Source of the DNA: Ophioderma brevispina
Taxonomy: Eukaryota > Echinodermata > Ophiuroidea > Amphilepidida > Ophiodermatidae
Assembly: GCA_023653785.1 (NCBI GenBank)
Contig: JAMKCH010011880.1
Location: 1-64,000, forward strand
Reading direction: 5' to 3'
Length of the DNA: 64,000 bases
Within the stretch, counting starts at the first letter, position 1; every line of letters starts with the position of its first letter. The translations under genes and the position numbers were made by a program. The notes under the pieces were generated by a model, which saw nothing but the letters and a program-made list of their open reading frames with translations, made no database searches and had not been told where the DNA came from. Of the stretch, positions 22,706 through 33,780 are shown piece by piece.

Positions 22706-23119
22706 ACTCAAACTGGGGCATGAGTTATAGAACATCAGTATGGAAGATATCCCTCAGGTAAGACGGGCATAGTTAAGGAAAGGCATCCTAGAAAGTGATT
22801 AACACAAATGAACCTGGAAAAGGGTATACGATGACTTATTTTATAAAGTCTGTGATTGAAGATGGTATATATATTGATTTTGACTTAACTCAGTCAATCT
22901 CCAGTTTAGCTACCGAAATAATATTGCGCTTACCATTCTGCTTGTTTCCAGCCAGATAGCTAACTGAATTCCATGTGAAATTATCTTTACAGGTCATGCC
23001 GTATCGTTTTATATGTTTGATTTCGAGTGAAAAAGATTCATTGAGTCTAGTTTTCATTCCTTCTGTTACTCAGCTAAGTGTTTTTAATAGTGTTTGATAT
23101 AGATCTTTGTGTCTCTATG
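22706..23119. other. Nothing firm between two LINE relics
   Basis: Low similarity AT-rich DNA; may be decayed LINE sequence. Confidence 0.3.
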
Positions 23120-23395
23120 TCTCATCAGTAAGATGTCTGTTGTCATGCCCCAAAAACGATTTTTTAAACAATGTCATAAAAATTCTATGTACAATGTGTA
23201 AATCCTATGTCCATAAAAAGTGTACGAAAATTGAAAAACCAAGGAGTGCGCCGAGGTGAATGGATATGTGAAAAATTGCAGCGAAAACTGCTAGTTTAAC
23301 TAATACAATGTTGAATGTGATCTAAAGTGATTTTGATATTACTAATATCAATTTAGAAAAATATGACAAATGATATTTAACCTCATGACGTTGTG
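23120..23395 (+). pseudogene. Zinc-finger (PHD-like) segment of a LINE ORF, decayed
   Basis: Frame at 23188-23223 gives CTMCKSYVHKKCTKI, and after a shift GEWICEKLQ at about 23257-23283, then a segment ending SDFDITNINLEKYDK. The spacing C-x2-C ... H-x2-C ... W-x-C is that of the second half of a PHD-type finger. Such fingers followed by an FDITNIN-like linker are known at the N-terminus of some Jockey/CR1-type LINE proteins. An upstream CPKND may be the first half. A stop and a shift break it. The downstream RT relic at 23540 probably belongs to the same element with an internal deletion. Confidence 0.4.
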
Positions 23396-23539
23396 AAAAT
23401 ATTATAGAAAATGATTGTAAAATGATTAATCCCAAGATAAACAAATGTATTATGGTTACTCCAGATCAATTTTTCAAACATGTCTTATGAGAGTGATATC
23501 AATTTAGATAGTACAAACCTTGCAAAGGGGACAAAAGAC

Positions 23540-24165
23540 TAAGTTTCTAGGCGTACGTAGGCGTAATTATTGATGAGAAGAATTTAAATTGGAAAAAATC
23601 ATAGGAGGGTGGAATATAAAAAACCCATATCGCAGAAATTTGTTGATCAAAAGCTAAAGTTATATTCCCGGAGGCGTCTCTTGTATAATCCTAACTGTAC
23701 TCTGTCTTGCTATCCGTAAATTCGGGTTTATACTTATTGGGGTTCAATGCTTGCAAAACAGACCTAGATAAAAAAACTATACAAACTTCAAAATTGGGGA
23801 ATGAGAATTGTAACAAATCGTCACTATCGAAGCCATTACGGACCTCTCTTTCACAAATACGATACTCTAAATCTACGATTATATACATTTGAAGTGGGTT
23901 ATTTATGTTTAGAGTACTTGCCAACTATACCAAAGCTTCATGTAATAATTTCTTCACAATTGCGATCTGAAATCCATAACTATCACACAAGAAAAAAATA
24001 GTAATCTAATCAAAAAAAGAAATATAAAAAAGTATTAGGACACAAGCAGATTAGAACAACCCCGGTCCAATTTTATGGAACTCCTTCAGTGATGAAATAA
24101 AAAATCACATCAATCAAACACTTCCGGAAAACAATTATAAATAGTCCCTTATTTCGTCTTAACAA
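23540..24165 (+). pseudogene. LINE ORF2 C-terminal part (Jockey/CR1-like)
   Basis: KFLGV and GVIIDEKNLNWKKS (about 23548-23600) mark the end of the RT palm. After several shifts comes KLQNWGMRIVTNRHYRSHYG, PLFHKYDTLNLRLYTFEVGY, then LRSEIHNYHTRKK before a stop at 24000. The block L-x-K-x-QN/KRA-RIVT...H..PLF..LNI..LY.FE.G....H.Y.TR is the well-known C-terminal domain of a LINE group common in cnidarians and invertebrate deuterostomes. A possible continuation (IKHFRKTIINSPLFRLNK) runs to 24165. Mutations and missing catalytic palm make it inactive. Confidence 0.75.
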
Positions 24166-26576
24166 ATGAGTTTGGAACTTTCTTTTTGAGTGGCTTGTGT
24201 GATAGTTATGTTATGTAATGGGTTTTATTGGTTTTTAGGGGGTAGTTCCCAGTGGGCTAATTGGCCTTTCGAACATTCCTCCATAAATTGCTTCGTTTCC
24301 TTAAATGTGTATGACATTATTTGTACGGTGGTATTTTAGTGCTGCAGCAACGAGCCGAACAACCCTGTATTTTCGAGTGTACCGGTGACCTAATTTGAAA
24401 AAAGTGCATAACTATCAAATGAAGCTTGAAATCTCAGGAATCCGAAAATGCATGATGCCAAAAAATATTAAACGTGTACAAGTTGAGTTATGAGGGGTGG
24501 AAAGGACCCCCTATGAAATCACCAATAAATGAAATTGACACTGGTAGTATCTACAAATTCCAATGCTTTGCGTTTTATAAGCATGTTGTCTGGATATGCC
24601 TTATCAAGTTTAGTGGTTAGCACCATTTATTCATACAAATAATTTAAAGTAATGTAGATCACCATGGGGGGGGGGGGGTTGGTCCCCTGAAATTAGATAA
24701 ATACCATAATAATTCAATAGTGATGTGGCTACACCCTCTGCCTTATAAATTCTCCAGGAAATAAAATGCTTTAACTATATTGTAAAGTTTTTTTGATCTC
24801 AGATATCCATTCGGCATGGTTCATAACAATCTGCACAAATTTAAGCTAAAACAAATGAAATCCTTAGTCGGGGGGGGGGGGGGGTAGAGAAGGCATCACA
24901 GCTTGGGGGGTTATTGGAGTTGGAAACTTCTAGACTTCAGTGGTAAAGTTTGATAGAATTTAAAAGTAAAACTCATCAATATCCATGTTAGATTAATATT
25001 TTTCTCTCATTTTTCCTCATATTATTTAAAACTTACGTGCAGTATCGTAAAGGACGGGGGGGGGGGGTAGGTGGTGGTGGGGGGGGGGGGGGGTGGGGGC
25101 ATTCGCCCCAGAGATCTTGACCGTCCAAAAGAAGACAGAGCTTGAAATCTTGAGAAAAACAGTCTTTTTCTTTGCTTGCCTACCAGAAATTTTCACTTAC
25201 AACCATGACAATCTGCCTTAAACCACCTCCAACCGGGGAAGTCTGCCTCAAAATCGTGAAATTGTCCCTTCTGACAAGTGACCACTGTTACGCCCTACTT
25301 TCTGTCACGTGGGGGGGTGTTTCTTTGCTGCGATTTTATCCCTTGTGAAAACAGATTTGGGAACTGTAAATTTTATCGTGCAGTATTTTTTTCATGTAAC
25401 AATATAACATTTCTTGCCATGAGATAATTTTTTCCCACCCCATAGACACTACGGGAGTGTGATTTTACAATAGAACTTAACAAACTCTGTTGCCCAAAAT
25501 ATTTTTCTGCTAATGTATGAGCATATATAATAAAACAAAATTAAATATATAGATCAGAAAGATATTTAATATTTTTAACCCTTTATGTGCGGAAAAGAAG
25601 CATTTTATCAGATTGCGACTGCGCGCCACGCTGTACAAACCTATGCAAACTACACGCTCTTGTAGCCCCGCACCAAAAATAAACAGGCTGTACAAAATGG
25701 TAATATTTGCGCTAAATATAATGTAAAATTGTGTTCCTTCTATAGCAGATCTAAACATGCAAAATTGACAAAGTGTATGCCTGTGGAGCATTGTCGTGAA
25801 ACACTTTGTTCTTTTGAGCTATTTTGACGCATTGCACATTACCCCTCAAAGTTGTCTCTCTGGGAGACCCCTTAGGTACCAACGTGAGTGAAAACGCCAT
25901 AGGCACTTAATATATTGCAAGGGTGGGAATTGAATGTTGGTACTTTTGGGCACCACTAATATAAGATACTTAAACTATTCCATTGATCCCAAAGTTGCAA
26001 TCAGCACGTTTGGCCTTGCCCCCCCCCCCCGGTGTGTCAGGTCATTGTGTTTAAAAATATATAGTTTTAACTAGTAAAACAATGATAGGCTAGCAATGTC
26101 AAAGTTAAACTTGTAGATCAAGTTCAGCCGGTGTGGGTTCTATTGGAAAAGTTGGTACGGGGATGTCGGGCCGAGAGGGTATCATTTTTCATCCATTTTG
26201 GTATAATGAACTCCCCTTTTTCTTCTTGAAACTTGTATAAGAAAGGGTTGCATTCTGTTTCACGTGTATTTTAGCAGTGGTCATCAGGTATGAAGAATGC
26301 TTAAACAAACCACAATGTGAAATAGTTCTGTCAGAATACATTTTAAAACAGTTATTTTTCTCCACGATTAAGGATGAGTAAAAAGCTTCATTTTTTTGTA
26401 TATTTTTTCGGGTAGTGTTTCAAACAACCCGGCCGCACATCTCTGCCCAAAATAAGTGAGCTTCCCCCCCCCCGAGATTTTCAATCTTTTCAATTAATTA
26501 TGAATGGGTTCGTATTAGAGTCCACTCAAAAGGAATTTTGTTTCATCCTGGTTTATATTCACTCTTTCAAATAAAC
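24166..26576. other. No gene; repeated long G and C tracts
   Basis: Contains G12 at about 24667, G14 at about 24871, a G-rich block with GGT repeats at 25056-25096, C12 at about 26020 and C9 at 26464. A diverged piece of the CRE-family TIR (AATGTTGGTACTTTTGGGCA) lies near 25936. The 93-codon minus frame at 25510-25791 has no motif. Confidence 0.4.
25056..25096 (+). repeat. G-rich block, potential quadruplex
   Basis: G12, TAGGTGGTGGT, G14, T, G5: four or more runs of at least three G within 40 bp. Confidence 0.8.
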
Positions 26577-27115
26577 CTTAACCCCTTGTCGTAACAAGGG
26601 GTGGTTACTATACCTCCCAGTGAACTTTTCTCCGTGGAAAAAAGCATTTTAAAAAAGCTTCGGGGTACTCTTGTCCCTCATCCTTTCTGGTCTTTTAAGC
26701 GAAGAATTGAGAGGTAGTATACTTTCACCGGAGTTAGTGGATGCCATAAAAGTCGAATGGTTGAGATGGGGGTGGTTGCCATCCAAGAATATTTTAGGAG
26801 TAATTTTTTTAATTATTCTGACAGTATGGGTCAAACACTCTATGGTTTATATATACTAGTAAATATCTTAATTTAGAGCTGAAAAACGCATGAAAATCCG
26901 ATATCCTACCTTTTTAGCACAAACTTGGATTTTCGCTTATTTCTTGGACCTTACTGACGTCATTGTGATGCCATACTAGGTATGTTGGTACTTATTTGGT
27001 AGAATGGAAAGAAGAGGCTTTATACCTATCCAGGTTATCAAAATCATAAGCATCGGATGCTTTAGAACGAAGACTCCCGCGAAGGTGGTAACCCCCCCAC
27101 ACCCCCGGTATTAAA
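26577..27115 (-). repeat. CRE-family TIR arm plus dispersed repeat
   Basis: The left half matches 13070-13390. On the minus strand, 27024 to 26955 reads TTCTTTCCATTCTACCAAAT then AAGTACCAACATACCTAGTA, ending in a perfect TGACGTCA (26955-26962), the same arm as at 28431. A C8 run follows at 27093. No paired arm is found upstream. Confidence 0.55.
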
Positions 27116-28404
27116 GGTTGAAAAACAAGGGTTCAAGAGCGGTGCAAACAAGATGGACTTAACTAAGTAATTCTCGGCTTAAAAGAGTTACGCCGCAGGC
27201 CTAGTTACATTCTTTTAGCTAAAGAGATTGCGCCCAGGCCTTATAAATTTATGAACTACGATTCTTGCCTAAGCATTGATTGTGCCGTTATCTAAACCGT
27301 TAAAACTAAACCTAACGCCCTTAACCAGTGTGAAGCAACAGCAGTTGCAAATGGGAGAGGAGGTGGAGGGGGGGGGGAATCGTTGCCGAGACATATTGTG
27401 AGGGGTGAATTTGGGGCCTTCGCCAGAGACCAATGTACAAAAGGTCACTTCATTGGGGGGGGGGGCTGGGGTGGAGGTCTGAGCAGAGGGTGTCCCCCTT
27501 GCTGGTTACGCCACTGCCATTACCTAGATGATTAGCAGTTGATCACGGTGGACCGTCATTCGCTGACAAGATGTCGTGTAGTAGTTATATAGTAAAATAT
27601 CAGGTTTATTTCCCGATTGCAAAATGAACACCCCTCCCACACCCCCCCCCCCACACACCACCCCCACCACAATCCACACACCAAAAAATCACAATTGCCC
27701 TCCTTGCATGATAATTTTTGACACTAGTGACCATTCAATGTTTTTTTTTCTTCATTTGCAACTTTATGAAGGATTTCTGACAGCACAATCTCAGAAAACA
27801 GCATTGGGGGTGGGGGGAGATTGGGTGGGGGGCGGTTGTGAAAGAAGAAAAAGTGAAAGAAGGCTATTTACTCAAAGTTATAGAATTTTTCGGTTGTAAA
27901 GATTGGGGGTCACTATTATTTAGTGGACCCAACACCCAGAATGGGGTTGTTTAAAAATATCAACAAAGCATGGATTCAAAATTTTCATACTGAAAATAGG
28001 GGGTGTAACCTTGTCCCCCATAACTTAATTTGTAAATACGTTTTAATTTTTGCATCTGGATTTCTGAGCTCCTGGGACCTCTAAAGCTACAAATTGATAT
28101 ATGACAACCTTTGTTCAAATTAGGTTCACCACCTATCGAAAAAAAACATCGGCCTCTGCTGCAGCACTATTTGTGTATTTTATGGAAATTATGGACAATA
28201 ATATCGTGAGTTTCATAACTATCCATATTCCTTATAGAAATACACTGTGCAAGTCTCCCGAATTTTGCAACATGAATTCAAAACTTCAGAGGGTATGTAC
28301 GGGGGGGGGGGGGTTAGCCATCTCAAATTTATTTTTCATTGTTATATTTGTGTTCAGTAGGGTCCACTACATATTTCAGGGGGCATCAGCAAACAAAAAA
28401 ATGA
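27116..28404. other. No gene; hAT-like end and poly-G/C tracts
   Basis: G11 at about 27369, G11 at 27458, C14 at about 27641 with CACACCACCCCCACC following, G12 at about 28300. Frames of 91 and 119 codons are not recognised. Confidence 0.35.
27480..27513 (-). mobile_element. Isolated hAT-like terminus
   Basis: On the minus strand: CAGTGGCGTAACCAGCAAGG followed by GGGACACC. This is the same CAGTGGCGTARCCAG end as the element at 35599-35818. No partner end is seen upstream. Confidence 0.45.
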
Positions 28405-28935
28405 ATTATCACACCCCCTACCAAGCTATGGTCCTCCTCTTTCCATTGATATCAAAATGAGTACCAACATGCCTAGCATTACGTCAGAATGGAGTCATAA
28501 AGTTCGCATGTTACCAAAGCTGCCAATTTCCATACACACATAGTGAAAAAAAAAAAAAATCATTTCGTTTCGCCAAAAATGTTAATAAAATCAGATTTTC
28601 ATGCGGTTTTTGACTCTACTTTATAGGAAATGACTAGTATTATATAATGACAGCATTTGAGAGCTATAATAAGGTGTTTGAGTCCCTAAAATTGCGAAAT
28701 ATCAATTCCCCACCTATTTTCAGTATTTTCGTACTCTCCTCAATATATGACGTCATGGTGACGTAATAATGGGGATGTTTGTAGTTATTTTGGTACCAAT
28801 GGAAAGAAGAAACTCTACGCTATCATTTGGTACCACATTACAGGAATCGGGTGTTCAGTAATAACAATCACAGGAGGTCACAGGAGGTGGTGGTACCCCC
28901 CAACCTTCGGGAGTTTTGTTACAAAAATGGCTCAA
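28405..28935 (+). mobile_element. CRE-family TIR element, best copy
   Basis: The left arm 28431-28486 (CTCTTTCCATTGATATCAAA, ATGAGTACCAACATGCCTAG, CATTACGTCA) is an inverted repeat of the right arm 28761-28822, whose reverse complement reads CTTCTTTCCATTGGTACCAA, AATAACTACAAACATCCCCA, TTATTACGTCA. The arms are about 55 bp with roughly 70% identity. A perfect TGACGTCA sits at 28748-28755, next to the inner edge of the right arm. Homologous to 20660-21140 throughout. It is followed by a G/C tract and GTTACAAAAATGGCTC. No coding capacity. Confidence 0.75.
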
Positions 28936-31141
28936 TAATAAGGCTTAATAAGAATCTATAATTAATATTGAAAGCAAGCATGATTTTCAAACCAGATCTC
29001 ACGTTTTTCTCAGTTTTTTTAGGGTACAATTAGAAACCGGTGTACATAAAAACACTGTCATGTGCAGAGAGAACTGGACTTGCCTCTGTTTCTAATGGTA
29101 TTTACCGGTGTGAATCCCAAAGTGACAATTGAGTTGGCCTTCCACAGATACTTGTATGTAAAGGCTCTTCACAATTTATTTCACACACTTCTTTACGTGC
29201 CTGTCTGGTACTCGATTGAAGAACGTGTGCGACTTATAACGCTTTTTCATTTGACTTCTAGACAAAACGGCCGTCATTTGACATTTAGGTTCCTAGCTAA
29301 GTCGTGTAAATGATCTTTCGACGAGTGTCATCAGAGTTGATTGCTTACATCTGAAGTAGCAAGGTTTCCAAATACGCAGATTTATAAGCCCGACTTGACA
29401 CAAGGTTTTTCAAACAATTGCAGATGGTCGGTTAAATGACTTCTTGTCTTAATGATACATTTATTGTTTTACAGTTACTTTATTGTCTCCTAATATTTCC
29501 AATTTGCACTTTGGACCGCCATTATAATAATAATAACGGCTTGTACGTTTTCCATTCCATTTACTTTATAAGATCTTTAGTAAGAGCTTTGCTCTAGCAA
29601 TTATAGCAGTCTTGATATTTGCAGGATACAATTATGTGGTCAGACTAATTATAATTGCCCTCAAAAAAGTTGAATGCAGGAACCTTGTGTTTGTTTCCTC
29701 ATACAATCAGGTGCATACCATTTCTGTTGGTTGTGGTGATGTAGGCAAAATGGATAGGGTGTCAGTTGGATCAAGTTTGGCAAGCTTTTGAAGCCACATG
29801 CGACCAATGAACCTCTAGTCGAGGCATTGTTCTTGTTCTTCCATGCTGATGATTGTAACTAATGTGTACCCATGGAACTTCATATAGCGATTTTTTTCCA
29901 TCGGACGAGATCTATTATAGCCTTCGATGCGATGTGCACGATGGCCCATTCGGAAGAGAGGAAATGTAGCAAACTATCCAAAGTTGATAAGGTGATAAGC
30001 AAGGAAGAGAGTTCGTCATTTGGCCCAATTGTCATCCAAACTAGGTCAAGTGATAATACGCAATGTTGACATGCCGCGCCACATGGAACAATACGCAATC
30101 ACGACTAAAGGTATCAGTCATTTCCTAAATCAGAATATAAAAAAAAATCATCAAAATCAGATTTTTGAATGTATGTAACAAGTATAGGTACATACCCTAC
30201 AAGTTATGAGACTGAAAGCCATCTAATAAGGACATAGTCATTACGACCTGGTACAAATTATTCGTTTCTTTTCACAGAACACTAAAGAACACAAGGGGAT
30301 GTGTTCATGTGAGAATGTCACCTGTTTTTTGACAAATATGTTTTTGTGATTGTCCGATGACATTTCGAAATCCATGAGTGGGTCTGAAAGATAATGTTAC
30401 ACTGGACGAATGTTGGCTTGCATTTCATCAGTCGAAGACTTATTTGCAATATCGCTTCACGATCGGACATAAGATAAACGTAATTACAAAGACGGTAACA
30501 GTTATTGAATACATGAAGAAGTGATAGTTAGGGTACAGGGTGACCACACGCTGTAATATTATACCACCCCAACGCCTCCCGGGCTCCGTTAAAATGATCG
30601 AAAATTCTTCTTACATTAAAACAACCCCATACCACTTTCCCAACAGGTTTTTGCATGAAATAAAGGGTCATAAGACAACACCAAAATAATCAGCAATAAA
30701 AGATAAACTATATTATTTAGGCTGCAAATTAGGAGCAAAACATTGTTTTCAAAACACGCGAAAATTGAGCAAAAAAGTCGGAGCGTTGCACTTACATCAA
30801 ACGTTTTGAAAACTGATTTTATGTTGATATCTACTATAGAAGAAATTGCACAGAAATTGCAGTATTTTTTACGGATGTTGCATGTCATTTTCCCGTAGAG
30901 TTTGTAGGGTAACGGCCACAATGATTTTTTTTCAGCACATAAATGGTAAATTATTTTATTGTTAGTAATAATAAGTAGTGATAATATTGTATGCGTGCAC
31001 ATGTATCAGTAAAACATGGCTATGGTTCTTCGATTTTTAAAAATATTCTCAGACGACTTCCGTTAGTGCACGGAAACAAACAAACTATATATATAAGCTA
31101 TTAATGATCGGACAATGGACCTTCAAAACAGGTATGGGAAA
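28936..31141. other. No gene recognised
   Basis: About 2.2 kb with few repeats. Frames at 29062-29313 (83 codons, +), 29872-30098 (both strands) and 30616-31002 (128 codons, minus, very hydrophobic) have no motif I know and no splice or start support. Confidence 0.35.
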
Positions 31142-31266
31142 ATATATCCCTAACGCCCCTTAACTGCATTTAAATATAAAAAAAAAAGATACGGAGAGGG
31201 CCCATGCCTTGTTTTAGGTTTTTGCTGCTGATCGTCAGATTTTCATCTAGGGACGTTAGGGATATA
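31142..31266. repeat. Short inverted repeat, about 125 bp
   Basis: TATATCCCTAACGCCCCTTA on the left pairs with the reverse complement TATATCCCTAACGTCCCTAG on the right (16 of 20). Could be a small MITE; arms are short. Confidence 0.45.
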
Positions 31267-32000
31267 GGTATGATAAATGTTCAAACACCAAGCCCCGCAA
31301 TATATTGTCATATTGATCAAACATTTGTGTGAAGACCAACATTTTCCAGCACCTTGCTAATCGAGCTAATCACACACGGTACTATATCCGATACATATAT
31401 TCCGGTTAATATTACTGATAATATTTTTTTTAAAGAATGTAGTGCAATTTTAGTTTTGTCTGATGCATTTCAGCGATAAGCCTAAATGAGCTGCCCTTGA
31501 AATGGGAGCATAGTGAACTGATTGTATAGCTGGAAACGGATTACGAACAAAGCAAAACAAAACAAAGCAAAACAAAAAGCTTGGCGCTAAACCTATCAGC
31601 CCTACCACAATCACGTAGTGCTAACGGTGTTAAGCTGACAACAGATTCATCAACACGAACACTGATTAATGTGCTATCTTGTCAGGTAAAGTTACAGTCG
31701 CCAAATAGGTATCAGCTTTTATTATCTGGTGAATTCCTTTGATTGCATAAACAGAATTGGATTCGGTACTTTGGAAACGGAGCCATAAATTTAAATAGCC
31801 ATTTATTGAAAGGCAATTTCGTCTCGCTTACGATACTTTGATTTATAAGTGTATTACCGTCTCGAAGCCCATGTTATCGGGATGAATGCACATCGAAGCA
31901 GTGTGTAGTCCACCTAAATTTTAAACACTCAATAATGTTGAAATTTAAACTACTTAGTTCTCCGGTAAGACACTCAATATAATACACTCAATAATGTTCT
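31267..32000. other. Nothing recognised; short (CAAAA)n run
   Basis: AACAAAGCAAAACAAAACAA at about 31547-31575. Otherwise no feature. Confidence 0.4.
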
Positions 32001-32291
32001 TTAAAGGTCCCCAGGAAATGAGATGATAATCCCAAATCCACTACAAATCTTAACGGGACATTCCATTCCATAAACCGAGGGCAGAAAAAGAAGACCTCCA
32101 GTGATATTGATTTTTTCATCAGTGTCATGAATATATTTACACCAGTCACCTGGAACGTTCTATTCTCTCCTGAAAAATCATAGTTCACTAATGATGTCAT
32201 CACCAACCCAAATATTAAATGCTTTCTAGTCCCTCCTTGTAGACTTGACACAAACCAAATCAATTCTATTTGCATTTCCTGGAACCTTTAA
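32001..32291 (-). mobile_element. TTAA-flanked MITE, family A, copy 2 (inverted)
   Basis: Edges TTAA-AGGTCCCCAGGAAATG and CATTTCCTGGAACCT-TTAA. On the minus strand it matches copy 1 at 11879-12181 through its whole length (for example TGGTTTGTGTCAAGTCTACA, then AGGAGGGACTAGAAAGCATT, and GGAATGGAATGTCCCGTTAA). The 95-codon minus frame across it is not a gene. Confidence 0.85.
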
Positions 32292-32677
32292 CCTACGTCT
32301 TACCCGGGGGGGGGGGGGGTGGACGACAGAAAATACTAAATTATCATCTTATTACACTAAGAAGATATATTCAGCTAATTCACTTGAGGTGTGATTTAAT
32401 ACATTGGTAAGTATTCCAAATATATCGTCCCCTTAGAGCCAGAACTGGCTATGTCCATTTGGGGAATATTTGGACCATCCATTTGATCAACGAGTGTGAG
32501 GCCTATATATCAAGTTTGAAAAAGTGTAAGTAACACGAACCTGGAAGATTATTGTTTTATTCCAGATTTTCAAACACTGCTTATACTTATTTCTTATTTT
32601 CTTATTCGTTTAGCTTTTAGAATTTTCCCTATACTAAAGCTTTATTCAGTATCCGTCATTATGAAAACAATAATCGG
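32292..32677. other. Nothing recognised; G13 tract
   Basis: G13 run at about 32306-32318. No other feature. Confidence 0.4.
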
Positions 32678-32713
32678 CTTATATTATATTTAATATATTT
32701 ATATTATATATTA

Positions 32714-32793
<80 letters not shown>

Positions 32794-32818
32794 ATATAAT
32801 ATTTATATATATATATAT
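32678..32818 (+). repeat. (TA)n microsatellite
   Basis: About 140 bp of TA repeats with a few TTA/TTTA interruptions. It abuts the left inverted terminus of the element at 32811-33780. An Ile-Tyr frame on the minus strand is an artefact. Confidence 0.95.
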
Positions 32819-33780
32819 CGTCGCCCACATCACATACTGTCTTATCTGACGAAATGCCGTTTTCGAGAAAATCACCATTGAAATTCTACCGGGAGATTTC
32901 ATGTTTGTACTATGGAATTAAATTATGAAGAAAACATTCTGATGTTTAAGTTTTAACCTTGATGGGTTTTGTGCAATTGTATTCCTGATATAAAGCTACA
33001 AAGTCATAAGTCTGTATAAGTCTGTATGTGAAACGCAACAAAGTCGTATTTTGCACATACGACGCTAATTTCACCGTTATATTTCAATGCGTTCAGATAG
33101 ATCAGTATGTGAAAAACGAAATGTTCACGCACGGCAGATACGACGCACATAGATCTGTATGTTAAAAGCGTAAACAGCTTGTTTTGCGAACAGCGTTAAA
33201 GGTGCTTGTTCCGATTTATGTGCATTGTGTTCTCTACTTGATATGAGAGCCTGGCACTTGCACATACGCCCCATCAAATACCGTGGGAAACAAACTTGCG
33301 GTTTCGATGGTAGACGCAATAATGCATGTTGCAAAGCCCTATTCAATACTGTGCTAATATTGATGGTTAACCACTAAAACGGTGTTTTTTTTGTTTATAT
33401 CTTGGGAATGAAATGGATTTGAGGGCTCAAATTGCAGGCCGAGAATGAGAAAAATACGGCCTTTCATCTGATATCAAAATCGATACTACTTCCGGGTAAA
33501 TCGGGGGGTCCCAAGGACGATCGGAACACACACCTTTAATTATACACCTATTGAAATTACGTGTAAATAAAACATACGACAGTATGTTAAATCGCGATAT
33601 GCAGTTTTGAGCTTAATGATCAAAATTCTTAATTAATATCTCACTAATTAGGTCAACTTTCACGATTTGTAACTTTGTGCATGTATAGACATAAACATTA
33701 TAATACCTATGCAAAACTATTCTCAAAAAAGTAAAAATGTCAGATAAGACAGATGTGATGTGGGCGACGATCATATATAT
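32811..33780. mobile_element. TIR element with TA-repeat ends, interrupted by a MITE
   Basis: Left arm 32811-32850: ATATATATCGTCGCCCACAT then CACATACTGTCTTATCTGAC. The reverse complement of the right arm 33739-33780: ATATATGATCGTCGCCCACA then TCACATCTGTCTTATCTGAC. These match over about 40 bp with two small indels. Both arms border TA-rich DNA (32678-32818 and 33770-33815). Inside, a degenerate subrepeat (TCTGTATGTGAAA...CACATACGACGC) occurs about three times at 33013-33180. The family C MITE 33196-33539 sits within, so it inserted later. No transposase frame. Confidence 0.7.
33196..33539 (+). mobile_element. TTAA-flanked MITE, family C, copy 1 (nested)
   Basis: Edges TTAA-AGGTGCTTGTTCCGAT and GATCGGAACACACACCT-TTAA. 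The interior matches 56940-57189: TGTTCTCTA.TTGAT.TGAG, GCCTGGCACTT, GTGGGAA, TTGCGGT.T.GATGGTAGA, then GACGATCGGA. This copy is about 95 bp longer, with an extra segment before the right end. Confidence 0.85.

Noticed and set aside
29872..30098. Overlapping open frames on both strands
   Set aside because: Neither has a recognisable motif. Overlap of two open strands over 200 bp is common by chance at this length.
30616..31002. 128-codon hydrophobic minus frame
   Set aside because: AT-rich composition explains the Leu/Ile/Phe content. No known domain and no splice context.
32717..32902. Frame of repeated Ile-Tyr
   Set aside because: Translation of (TA)n.
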